A stretch of 64,000 nt of DNA from Clostridiales bacterium. Its GTDB lineage: Bacteria; Bacillota; Clostridia; Christensenellales; Aristaeellaceae. The position numbers and the translations under genes were made by a program. Positions 24,878 to 32,695 of this stretch are shown here, piece after piece. The notes beneath the pieces are model-generated. The model saw only the letters and a program-made list of their open reading frames with translations, was not told the origin of the DNA and ran no database searches. How positions within the stretch are numbered: the first letter of the stretch is position 1; every line of letters starts with the position of its first letter. Location: NCBI GenBank assembly GCA_012837965.1, contig DUQF01000027.1, forward strand, positions 35,491-99,490, read 5' to 3'.

Positions 24878-25708
24878 ATGCTGAGTATGTTAGGTTTAGG
24901 TGACAATGTTGTTGATTGTTATCTCGATGAGCAAATCTATTACCCGGGTGGAAATGCGGTTAACGTAGCTGTTGGTTGTAAGCGTAACGGATTTGATCGA
25001 GTGGAGTACCTTGGTGTGTTTGGTTGCGACGAGAAAGCCAGACATATTCAATGGGCGCTTGCTCAGGAAGGAATTTCCTATGATTATTCAAGGTATGTGT
25101 TAGCCGGAAGTGGAAGCCCGGGCGTTCGTTTGGATGAAAACGGCGACAGAAAGTTTGTAGGAGGCCCCCGAGATACTGCGCAGCATATCCTAAGCATATG
25201 TTTAACACAGAAGGATCTGGAATATATTTCAACGTTTGACCTATGTCACACTTCGTGCTACTCTAATATAAACCATGAGCTGCCTAAATTGCTTGGGCGT
25301 TGCGATGTTTCGTATGATTTTTCGGATAGACGATCCCCCGAACTCCTGAAGCTTGTTTGTCCGTACATCCGTTTTGCGTTTTTCAGCGGCTCAGGCTTGT
25401 CAGAAGAGCAACTACATTCTTTAATTGCTTCAGTTAGCGACTATGGGGTAGAAGTAGTAGGGATTACGCTGGGAGAATCCGGTGCAGCCTTTTCCATCAA
25501 GGGTAAAATGTATTATCAGGGCATCCATACGGCTCAAATTGTTGATACTATGGGTGCGGGAGACAGCTTCATTTCTGCCTTTTTAACTGCGTATTACCAA
25601 CTGAAATCACCTGAGGTTTGCTTGGAATTAGCTGCTAAAAGTGCCGCAATAACTTGTGGCTATCATGGAGGCTTTGGTTATGGAAAACCTTTTGGAGAAA
25701 CCTGTTGA
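24878..25708 (+). CDS. frlD: Fructosamine 6-kinase (PfkB family)
   Basis: 276 residues, ribokinase/PfkB fold. The N-terminal substrate motif YYPGGNAVNVAVGCKRNG and the C-terminal catalytic motif VDTMGAGDSFISAF (base Asp in GAGD) are present. It phosphorylates imported fructose-amines at C6, producing the substrate for FrlB. The frlR start lies inside its 3' end. Confidence 0.85.
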   Translation: MLSMLGLGDNVVDCYLDEQIYYPGGNAVNVAVGCKRNGFDRVEYLGVFGCDEKARHIQWALAQEGISYDYSRYVLAGSGSPGVRLDENGDRKFVGGPRDTAQHILSICLTQKDLEYISTFDLCHTSCYSNINHELPKLLGRCDVSYDFSDRRSPELLKLVCPYIRFAFFSGSGLSEEQLHSLIASVSDYGVEVVGITLGESGAAFSIKGKMYYQGIHTAQIVDTMGAGDSFISAFLTAYYQLKSPEVCLELAAKSAAITCGYHGGFGYGKPFGETC

Positions 25709-26450
25709 AAACTTAAATCCCTACGAATTGGATAGCCTTTCATCTGTTCCTCTTTACAGCCAGATTGTACGTTTCTTTTTGGTGGCAATCAGCGCCGGTG
25801 AGCTTCGAGTGGGAGAAAAATTACCCACTGAAAAAAAGATATGTGAACAATTTGGCGTAAGCAGAATTACCGCCCGCAGGGCGGTTTCTGAACTTGAAGG
25901 GATGGGGCATGTTGAACGTAAACAAGGAAAGGGCACCTTTATTATTGACCGCCATGTAAAGGTTTATGCTATGGCCATGGATGGTTTTGGAGGATTTGCT
26001 GCCCATAGTTCGGGTATTAGCGATACAAAAATTATTTCCAAACGCTTTGGTCTTGCAAACGAGAAAGAGGCGTCTTTACTGAAGATTGAGGTTGGAAGTC
26101 CTATCCAAGAATTAGTTCGGTGTCTTTATTTGGATGGCATGCCTTTGATGATTGATAAGGCGCTTTATTGTAATACCAAGTACCCAGGGCTTATCGATTC
26201 GTATAAAAAAGGCGAGTCAACTTATGAAAAATTGGAAAAGGAGTTTCAAGCAATTGCCTTTACCAATGAAAAAGAAATATCCTATACGGTAGCCAGGCCC
26301 GATGAAGCGGTCATTTTGCGGTGTAACGTGGGTGATCCACTTTATTATATTGAGAAAAGTGTACTGGATGAAAATGGGGGGGTTATCCACCATGCCATAG
26401 GTTTGGCGGTGGCAAGTCGGGTAAAATTAACACTTTCTTATAGCAGGTAA
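25680..26450 (+). CDS. frlR: GntR/HutC-type regulator of the frl operon
   Basis: 256 residues. The N-terminal winged helix has KLPTEKKICEQFGVSRITARRAVSEL and ERKQGKGTFI, followed by a UTRA effector domain from about residue 95. Likely a repressor that is released by a sugar-phosphate or fructosamine ligand and binds the TATAACGTTATA sites before frlB. The ATG at 25680 has GGAGG eight bases upstream and overlaps frlD by 29 bases. In B. subtilis frlR sits apart from the operon; here it is the last gene. Confidence 0.83.
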   Translation: MENLLEKPVENLNPYELDSLSSVPLYSQIVRFFLVAISAGELRVGEKLPTEKKICEQFGVSRITARRAVSELEGMGHVERKQGKGTFIIDRHVKVYAMAMDGFGGFAAHSSGISDTKIISKRFGLANEKEASLLKIEVGSPIQELVRCLYLDGMPLMIDKALYCNTKYPGLIDSYKKGESTYEKLEKEFQAIAFTNEKEISYTVARPDEAVILRCNVGDPLYYIEKSVLDENGGVIHHAIGLAVASRVKLTLSYSR

Positions 26451-26462
26451 ATAAAGCTCCGT

Positions 26463-26494
26463 GCGGGTAGTCGGTGAAAGACTGCCTGCTTTTT
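26463..26494 (+). terminator. frl operon terminator
   Basis: 10-bp stem GCGGGTAGTC / GACTGCCTGC (two wobble pairs) and TTTTTA. Starts 13 bases after the frlR stop. Confidence 0.85.
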
Positions 26495-26551
26495 ATGTTA
26501 GGCGGGTGTCTTTGCCTATTTCCTTGAGGCTAATTAATGAACGGGCAGGAT

Positions 26552-26611
26552 TTTACATAGATTTTACGCGGATTTTACATGCTTTACACAAAAGCTTTTT
26601 TATGTTATTAT
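26552..26611 (+). promoter_or_regulatory. PhoP-box-like repeats and promoter of ugp
   Basis: TTTACA (26552), TTTACG (26563), TTTACA (26574), then the -35 element TTTACA (26583-26588), a 17-base spacer and TATTAT (26606-26611). The first three repeats are units of an 11-base tandem repeat. Same architecture as 13809-13869 and the PhoP box of Bacillus; Pho control of ugp is well known in other bacteria. Confidence 0.68.
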
Positions 26612-26674
26612 ATCTTCAGTTGAGTTAGGCTGACAAGAATTCTAAGCCTAAAAATATGAAAGGAGCCCTTTTTT

Positions 26675-27970
26675 ATGAAAAAAACGTTTTTTCTGTTGTT
26701 GGTCTGTTTGCTACTTATAGGCCTCGTACCTTTTGTCCAAGCTCAGGATGTGATTGAGCTGGACATGTATTTCCCTGTTTCTGTCGGCGGCGGTCCCGAT
26801 GCTTTGATTACTGCTTTGTGCGACGAGTTCCATCAGGAATATCCCAACATCAAGGTAAACCCGGTGTATGCCGGTTCCTATGCCGATACCCGTACCAAGG
26901 TGCTTGCCGCCATTCAGGCGGGCAATACTCCCGCCATTGCCCTGATGTTCTCAATTGACCTATATCAGTTATATTCCATGGACGTTCTGTATGATTACGA
27001 TAGCTTTGCCACCGATAAAGCTGGGCAGAAATGGCTGAATGGCTTCTATGACGGCTTTATGCAGAACAGCCGCTTGAATGAGAAAACTTATGGAATCCCA
27101 TGGCAGCGCAGTACCATCATCATGTATTATAACAAGGACATGTTCCGCGAAGCGGGCCTGGATCCCGAGATGCCTCCCACCACTTGGGCGGAGCTAAAGG
27201 ATTATGCCCAGAAGCTGACTGTTAAAGACGCTGCCGGCAACACCACCCGCTATGGTGTGCAGGTGCCTAGCGACAAGGCGGGTTATGCCTACTGGATGTT
27301 GCAGACCTTTACATTGACTCAGGATGGATTTAACATCATGTCTCCCGATGGTACCGAGGTGTTCTTCAACGATCCCCGCACCATCAAAGGGCTGGAGTTC
27401 TGGAAAAGCCTGTCGGATGACGGTTGCCAGGCCCCCGGTACCCCTAAGTGGTCTACCACCGTTTCCGACTTCTTGGAGCAGAAAGTGGCCATCATGTACC
27501 ACACCACGGGCAATCTGACCAATGTGCGCAAGAATGCTAAGTTCGATTTTGGCACCAGCCGTCTTCCTGCTGATACATCCTACGGTTCTCCTACGGGCGG
27601 CGGTAACTTCTACTTGTTCAAGGGAGTGCCGGAGGAGGAAACCAAGGCTGCTTATACCTTTATCCAGTGGATGACAAATAACCCCGAGCGTGTTGCCCAG
27701 TGGTCCATTGATACAGGTTATGTAGCTACTCGTCCCGAAGCCTACGAAACCCAGCGAATGATTGACTACGCTAATGACTTTCCCTCCGCCCTGACCGCCC
27801 GTGATCAGCTGGAGTTTGCGCATGCTGAGTTTTCGGTATACGACCAAGGTGCGGTGCAGGACATCCTGGATACAGCCATTGAAGCGGCCATGACAGGTAC
27901 CAAGACGCCTGAAAAAGCCATGCAGGACGCTCAGATTGCTGCGGACGCTATTTTGGTGGATTATCGATAA
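26675..27970 (+). CDS. ugpB: sn-Glycerol-3-phosphate ABC transporter binding protein
   Basis: 431 residues with signal peptide (cleavage near VQA-QD, no lipobox cysteine). Several stretches recall E. coli UgpB: YNKDMFREAGLDPEMPPTTW near residue 151, HTTGNLTNVRKNAKFDFG near 275, GGGNFYLFKG, DTGYVATRPEAYE and GTKTPEKAMQDAQ at the end. It captures glycerol-3-phosphate or its diesters. The PhoP-like promoter and ugpAE downstream support this. A sugar substrate cannot be ruled out. Confidence 0.82.
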   Translation: MKKTFFLLLVCLLLIGLVPFVQAQDVIELDMYFPVSVGGGPDALITALCDEFHQEYPNIKVNPVYAGSYADTRTKVLAAIQAGNTPAIALMFSIDLYQLYSMDVLYDYDSFATDKAGQKWLNGFYDGFMQNSRLNEKTYGIPWQRSTIIMYYNKDMFREAGLDPEMPPTTWAELKDYAQKLTVKDAAGNTTRYGVQVPSDKAGYAYWMLQTFTLTQDGFNIMSPDGTEVFFNDPRTIKGLEFWKSLSDDGCQAPGTPKWSTTVSDFLEQKVAIMYHTTGNLTNVRKNAKFDFGTSRLPADTSYGSPTGGGNFYLFKGVPEEETKAAYTFIQWMTNNPERVAQWSIDTGYVATRPEAYETQRMIDYANDFPSALTARDQLEFAHAEFSVYDQGAVQDILDTAIEAAMTGTKTPEKAMQDAQIAADAILVDYR

Positions 27971-28002
27971 GAATAACAATTTTCGGACAGCATAATAAAA
28001 GT

Positions 28003-28041
28003 GAACAGTGCCTCCCTTGCAAGGCCGGGGAGGTGCTGTTC
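28003..28041 (+). promoter_or_regulatory. Intercistronic hairpin after ugpB
   Basis: GAACAGTGCCTCC pairs with GGAGGTGCTGTTC (13 bp, two wobble pairs). No T-run. Similar placement to the hairpins after the other two binding-protein genes. Confidence 0.6.
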
Positions 28042-28064
28042 CTTAAAAGGAAGGAAGAACTTCT

Positions 28065-28973
28065 TTGCAGACAAACATTCAACGGATAGACCAGGCAAAC
28101 CGCCTGAAGAAACGTCGGACAACTTGGTTAGCTTGGCTTATGCTGCTGCCAAGTATGATTATTCTGGCGGTTTTTACCCTATATCCTATCGGGGAAAGCG
28201 TGTACATGAGTCTGTTTAAAAACAACATGTCCACTTTTGTGACAGGTCCTGTGTGGGTAGGACTGCAAAACTATGTGAATCTTTTTACTAGGGATGCAGT
28301 GTTTAAGAAAGCTTTTTATAATAACCTGATTATTGCCGCAGTGACCATTCCCTCGTCAGTTACTCTGGCGGTGGCCATGGCGCTGTTTACCAACAAGGTG
28401 GGCAGGGGAAAGAGTTTTGTGCGTGTTGCCTATTTTTATCCTGCCCTACTGCCTATGGTAGCGGTGGCTAATATCTGGTTGTTTATCTATACCCCCATGT
28501 ACGGTTTGCTGGGGTATATAGCACCTACATGGCGATTACTGGAAAATGTTGATACTGTTCAATGGGCGCTGATTATTATGCTGGTGTGGAAGCAGGCAGG
28601 CTATGTGATGATTTTTTATATATCCGGCCTGCAGGGCATCGACCAGGAGATGTACGAAGCTGCCAAGATTGATGGCGCCAACTCAGTGCAGGCGTTCTGG
28701 CATGTTACTTGGCCCATGCTGAAGCCTACCACCATCTATGTAATGATTATTACTATGACCAATGCCTATAAAATGGTGGACCATCTGTATATCATGACCA
28801 AGGGAGGGCCGGACAACGCATCCAACATGTTGCTTTTCTATGTGTACCAGAAGGCGTTTGACCAATCCAATGTGGGGGTGGCCTCCGCTGTTACGGTGGT
28901 ATTAATAGTGATTTTGCTGCTGGCGACGGTGGTGCAATTCTATACCCAAGACAAGCGTACTTTCTATGCATAA
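28065..28973 (+). CDS. ugpA: Glycerol-3-phosphate ABC permease UgpA
   Basis: 302 residues, six helices, MalF-type. The EAA loop YEAAKIDGANSVQAFWHVTWPML lies near residue 199. The start is TTG at 28065 preceded by AAGGAAGG. It pairs with UgpE. Confidence 0.83.
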   Translation: MQTNIQRIDQANRLKKRRTTWLAWLMLLPSMIILAVFTLYPIGESVYMSLFKNNMSTFVTGPVWVGLQNYVNLFTRDAVFKKAFYNNLIIAAVTIPSSVTLAVAMALFTNKVGRGKSFVRVAYFYPALLPMVAVANIWLFIYTPMYGLLGYIAPTWRLLENVDTVQWALIIMLVWKQAGYVMIFYISGLQGIDQEMYEAAKIDGANSVQAFWHVTWPMLKPTTIYVMIITMTNAYKMVDHLYIMTKGGPDNASNMLLFYVYQKAFDQSNVGVASAVTVVLIVILLLATVVQFYTQDKRTFYA

Positions 28974-28986
28974 AGGAGGAAAGAGA

Positions 28987-29832
28987 ATGAAAACAAAGAC
29001 AGCCTCCTCAAGGCGCTGGAAGTTAAGCCCGCCCATGTTAGTGGTTTATGTTGTTATGTTTCTGACTGCCATAGTGTTCCTGATACCTCTGGTGTGGATG
29101 GTACGCACGGCGTTTATTCCTAGCGAGCATACCACCAATTTACTGGCCATTGACTGGCCCACGCTGGACAATTTTACCAGGGTATGGCAGGCGGCGCCTT
29201 GGAGTACCTACTATATCAACACATTTATCATCGTAGGTGGTGTGTTGGCCATGCAGTTTTTTACAGTTGTGCTGGCTGGCTATGCCTTTGCCCGGTTGGA
29301 TTTTCATCTGAAGAACACGCTGTTTATCCTGTTCCTATTGCAAATCATGATTGCAGCCGACGTGCTGATTTTGCCCAACTATAAGACGATATCGGCGCTG
29401 GGTCTGTCTAATACCTTACTTGGCGCTATGTTACCCTTCTTTGCGTCGGCTATGGGTACCTTTCTGATACGCCAAACCATCAAAACCATCCCTTATGAAC
29501 TGGAAGAAGCGGCTAAGATAGACGGCTGCTCATTGCCAAGGCTGCTGTTGCAAATTTATGTGCCTTTGTTGGTGCCTGCGCTGATTGCCCATGGCACGAT
29601 TGCCGCAAGCTATCAGTGGAACAACTTCCTGTGGAATTTGATTGTAATTAACTCGGTAGCTAACCGCCCCCTGACGGTGGGGCTGGCGATATTCGCCATG
29701 AGCTATGAAACGGGTGCCCAGTGGAGCGACGTGAGCGCCGCAACCTTTCTGGTGGCTGCGCCGTTGCTTACTCTATTCTTTGTCTTCCAAAAACGTTTTG
29801 TACATTCCTTTGCCCATAGCGGAATAAAATAA
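28987..29832 (+). CDS. ugpE: Glycerol-3-phosphate ABC permease UgpE
   Basis: 281 residues, six helices, MalG-type with EEAAKIDGCSLPRLLLQIYVPL. ATG at 28987 lies eight bases after GGAGG; an in-frame ATG at 28966 inside the ugpA end has no such site. No ugpC follows. The likely ATPase is the MsmX/UgpC homologue at 53683. Confidence 0.83.
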   Translation: MKTKTASSRRWKLSPPMLVVYVVMFLTAIVFLIPLVWMVRTAFIPSEHTTNLLAIDWPTLDNFTRVWQAAPWSTYYINTFIIVGGVLAMQFFTVVLAGYAFARLDFHLKNTLFILFLLQIMIAADVLILPNYKTISALGLSNTLLGAMLPFFASAMGTFLIRQTIKTIPYELEEAAKIDGCSLPRLLLQIYVPLLVPALIAHGTIAASYQWNNFLWNLIVINSVANRPLTVGLAIFAMSYETGAQWSDVSAATFLVAAPLLTLFFVFQKRFVHSFAHSGIK

Positions 29833-30365
29833 TGTAGGTTCCAAGGGGAATTTCATCAGAGTGTTACCACTATCTTTTCTGTAGATAAGCTTGTGGGAAG
29901 CGTTTATTTCATGGCCCTTCTTCTTAGGACTGCGTAAAGCCAAACTCTTTTTTAGTAAAAAAAACAGAAGCTGAAGCAGTGTGTAGAAAGAAACCTGAAA
30001 TAGAAGTGGTGAAAAGGTATTTTGAAAAAGTTGTATAGAAATATTTATTTTTTGGCTTTGTCAAAATATGTTACGCTCCAAAGCTATTGACAAAATCCCG
30101 GTAAGAGCAATATTAAAAGCGGCGACTTTCGCCTAATCCATATATTAGAGTTTTTGTCTCAAACGATTAATTACCTTTCAAATTGGGAGTAGAACTTGCT
30201 TTGTGTTGTACTTGTCCTTTTTTTGCTGCTGTGGTATACTGCTTCTGTGATTTTGTATTGAAAGTTGAGGGAAGAACGGAGGGTGGGTGCTGTATACGAC
30301 AGGGAGCGCATTTAGGCGCTTCTTTGTTGTACGTATAGGTACCTACTTTTTTGTGAAAAAAATCG
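29833..30365. other. Intergenic region with leader of the rimP-nusA operon
   Basis: No gene seen. A TTGACA (30087) / TATTAA (30111) pair is followed by short hairpins and TTTTTG near 30155, possibly a short transcript. Downstream of the main promoter is a 125-base leader. In it TATACGAC (about 30293) pairs with GTTGTACGTA around an inner AGCGC/GCGCT hairpin. No Shine-Dalgarno precedes rimP. Confidence 0.5.
30212..30240 (+). promoter_or_regulatory. rimP-nusA-infB operon promoter
   Basis: TTGTCC (30212-30217), 17-base spacer, TATACT (30235-30240). Confidence 0.6.
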
Positions 30366-30884
30366 ATGAGTAAAAAGTCGACTGATGCAATTTTAAAGCG
30401 GGCAACCGCTCTTGCCATACAGCAAGGGGTTGAGCTGGTGGATATTGTCTTCGAAAAGGAAGCGCCGGGTATGTATCTGCGTGCCTACATTGACAAGGTG
30501 GGCGGGGTTGGTCTTGATGATTGTGAAAAGTTTCATATGGCCTTCCAGGCGCTGGTCGAACATATGGATTATGATTTTTTAGAAGTGTGTTCGCCTGGCC
30601 TTGACCGTCCGATCAAGACTTTGAGGGACGCACAGAAGGCCATGGGTCAGCCGGTCGAACTAAAGCTCTACAAAAAAAGAGAAGGGCAAAAAGTCTTTCA
30701 TGGAAACCTTATCGGCTTTGATGAGCTGGGTTATCACCTGATGATTGGCGATACGGAAGAGGTTTTTTCACTCAAAGAGACAGCGGTGTGCCGTCGTACC
30801 ATTGACTTAGATGAACTGATAGATGAACTCGAACTACAAACAGAAGAAACGGAGATTGATGAAAATGACTTCATCCAAGCGTGA
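30366..30884 (+). CDS. rimP: Ribosome maturation factor RimP
   Basis: 172 residues. N-terminal domain with EVCSPGLDRPIKTLRDAQKA, preceded by LRAYIDKVGGVGLDDCEKFH, and a C-terminal SH3-like barrel. It assists 30S subunit assembly. First gene of the conserved nusA-infB operon. The base run before the ATG (GTGAAAAAAATCG) lacks a recognisable ribosome site, odd for this genome. Confidence 0.93.
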   Translation: MSKKSTDAILKRATALAIQQGVELVDIVFEKEAPGMYLRAYIDKVGGVGLDDCEKFHMAFQALVEHMDYDFLEVCSPGLDRPIKTLRDAQKAMGQPVELKLYKKREGQKVFHGNLIGFDELGYHLMIGDTEEVFSLKETAVCRRTIDLDELIDELELQTEETEIDENDFIQA

Positions 30885-32073
30885 AAGAATAGACATTATT
30901 GAAGCAATTGAACTACTGGCGCGTGAAAAGGATATTGATAAGGACAGCCTGATTCACACCGTCGAGGAGGCAATCAAGGCGGCTTATCGCAAAAACGGAC
31001 GCATAGGTAATCCTTCCCAGCAAACCCTTTCAGTGGTTTTAAGTCGCAAGGAAGGCGTTCAAGTGTTCGCTAAAAAGACCATTGTGGAAGAGGTTGAAAA
31101 CGAGGACATGCAAATTACCCTTGAGCAAGCGCAGCTTATCAACCCGATTTTGCAACTAAACGATATTGTCGACGTGAATGTTACTCCTCAAGACTTCGAC
31201 CGTGTCGCGGCTCAAACAGCCAAGCAAATGCTGCTTCAGCGTATTCGTGAAGCCGAGCGGGGCAAGGTGTACGAGGAGTACATCGACAAAGAGCAGGAGA
31301 TCATGACTGCCATTGTCCAGCGCATTGAACCCAGAGCCGTATACCTTGATTTGGGGCGCTCCGAAGGCATTATGGAAGCGGCCGAGTTTATGCCCGGTGA
31401 AGAATACCATGTGGATGACCATGTTAAGGTTTATGTGCTCAAAGTTTTCGGCGGAAGGGGAGAAGGCTCCCGTGGTCCCCAGGTTTATGTGAGCCGTATT
31501 CATCCGGGATTGGTTAAACGGCTGTTTGAAATGGAAGTGCCTGAGATTGCTCTTGGCACGGTTCAAATTAAGTCCATCGCCCGTGAAGCGGGCAGTCGCA
31601 CCAAGATTGCCGTATACTCGGGAGATCCCCTTATTGATCCTGTGGGCGCTTGCGTTGGCCCACGTGGAAACCGGGTGGAAAAGATTGTAGCCGAACTTAA
31701 AAACGAGAAAGTGGACATTATCAAGTGGTCGCCGGATCCCGCCGAATTTGTGGCTAACGCTTTGAACCCTGCCCATGTTACCAGTGTATTTATCACCGAG
31801 GCGGAAAAAATCTGCCGTGTGGTCGTACCTGATGCTCAACTGTCCCTTGCTATCGGCAAGGAAGGGCAGAACGCCCGTTTGGCTGCCAAGCTCACTGGTT
31901 GGAAGATTGATATTAAGTCAGAAACCCAAATGCAGGAAGAAATGGAGCAGCAGGGTATCTCTGTAGAAGACATTCCGCTTGAAGCTGAAGACATCCGGCT
32001 TGAAGACATAGACTTTGCTTATAACTTGCCAGAAATTAATCTGGATGTTTTTGACCAAAACGAAGATCTGTAA
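30865..32073 (+). CDS. nusA: Transcription termination/antitermination factor NusA
   Basis: 402 residues. The N-terminal RNA-polymerase-binding domain, the S1 domain (about 130-200) and two KH domains ([14 protein letters not shown] and [22 protein letters not shown]) are all present. The acidic C-terminal repeats of E. coli are absent, as in other Bacillota. ATG 30865 or 30859 both follow GGAG; either start overlaps rimP. Confidence 0.95.
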   Translation: MTSSKRERIDIIEAIELLAREKDIDKDSLIHTVEEAIKAAYRKNGRIGNPSQQTLSVVLSRKEGVQVFAKKTIVEEVENEDMQITLEQAQLINPILQLNDIVDVNVTPQDFDRVAAQTAKQMLLQRIREAERGKVYEEYIDKEQEIMTAIVQRIEPRAVYLDLGRSEGIMEAAEFMPGEEYHVDDHVKVYVLKVFGGRGEGSRGPQVYVSRIHPGLVKRLFEMEVPEIALGTVQIKSIAREAGSRTKIAVYSGDPLIDPVGACVGPRGNRVEKIVAELKNEKVDIIKWSPDPAEFVANALNPAHVTSVFITEAEKICRVVVPDAQLSLAIGKEGQNARLAAKLTGWKIDIKSETQMQEEMEQQGISVEDIPLEAEDIRLEDIDFAYNLPEINLDVFDQNEDL

Positions 32074-32082
32074 GGGAGAAAG

Positions 32083-32370
32083 ATGCAGCAAAGAAAAATA
32101 CCTATGCGCATGTGCGTTGGCTGCAGAGCCATGAAGCCTAAAAAGGAATTGCTTCGTGTTGTGCACACGCCCGATGGTGAGACGCTTTTTGACCTGACGG
32201 GTAAAAAGCCCGGCCGTGGCGCTTATGTTTGCCGGGATGAGGCCTGTCTTGACAAGGCTATTAAGCAGCGACAACTCTCCCGTGCCCTTCGCTGCGAGGT
32301 TGGCCAAGAAGCCTACGAGCATATGCGTACCCAGATTCGATTAAGGCAGGGTTTGGATGAATTTAACTAA
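32083..32370 (+). CDS. ylxR: YlxR family RNA-binding protein
   Basis: 95 residues of the DUF448 family. Motifs PMRMCVGCRAMKPKKEL and KKPGRGAYVCRDEACLDKA; the cysteines are conserved. Likely a nucleoid or RNA-associated protein; in B. subtilis it has been linked to transcription control. Standard place between nusA and the L7Ae-like gene, which it overlaps. Confidence 0.92.
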   Translation: MQQRKIPMRMCVGCRAMKPKKELLRVVHTPDGETLFDLTGKKPGRGAYVCRDEACLDKAIKQRQLSRALRCEVGQEAYEHMRTQIRLRQGLDEFN

Positions 32371-32695
32371 ATTGCATGGTCTGCTTGGGCTTGCGCGCCG
32401 TCAAGGTGCGGTGTATCTGGGGCTTAATCAAGCGGTGGATGCTCTTCGCAAAGGGCAGGCGGCGCTTGCGCTAATCGACGAAATAGCGGGCAAAAACGCT
32501 CAAAAGCGTATGTCAGATACCTGCAAAACCTACCAGGCCAATCTTTACACGCTGCCTCAAGGCTTGCTCTCCAAGACGCTGGGTATGAACAACTTGCTTA
32601 CGGTGTCCATAGCGCGGGCCACCATAGCACAAGCCATTCAGATGGCCGTAGATAATAAAAACAACGAACCTTTAGGGGGTAATGAATTCGAATGA
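32357..32695 (+). CDS. ylxQ: L7Ae-family ribosomal protein YlxQ
   Basis: 112 residues of the L7Ae/L30e fold, beginning KLHGLLGLARRQGAVYLG. A kink-turn RNA-binding protein associated with the ribosome. Overlaps ylxR by 14 bases and infB by four (ATGA). Confidence 0.9.
   Translation: MNLTKLHGLLGLARRQGAVYLGLNQAVDALRKGQAALALIDEIAGKNAQKRMSDTCKTYQANLYTLPQGLLSKTLGMNNLLTVSIARATIAQAIQMAVDNKNNEPLGGNEFE

Noticed and set aside
30087..30158. Small RNA gene
   Set aside because: A promoter-like pair and hairpins with a T-run are present, but the predicted transcript is very short and nothing else supports it.
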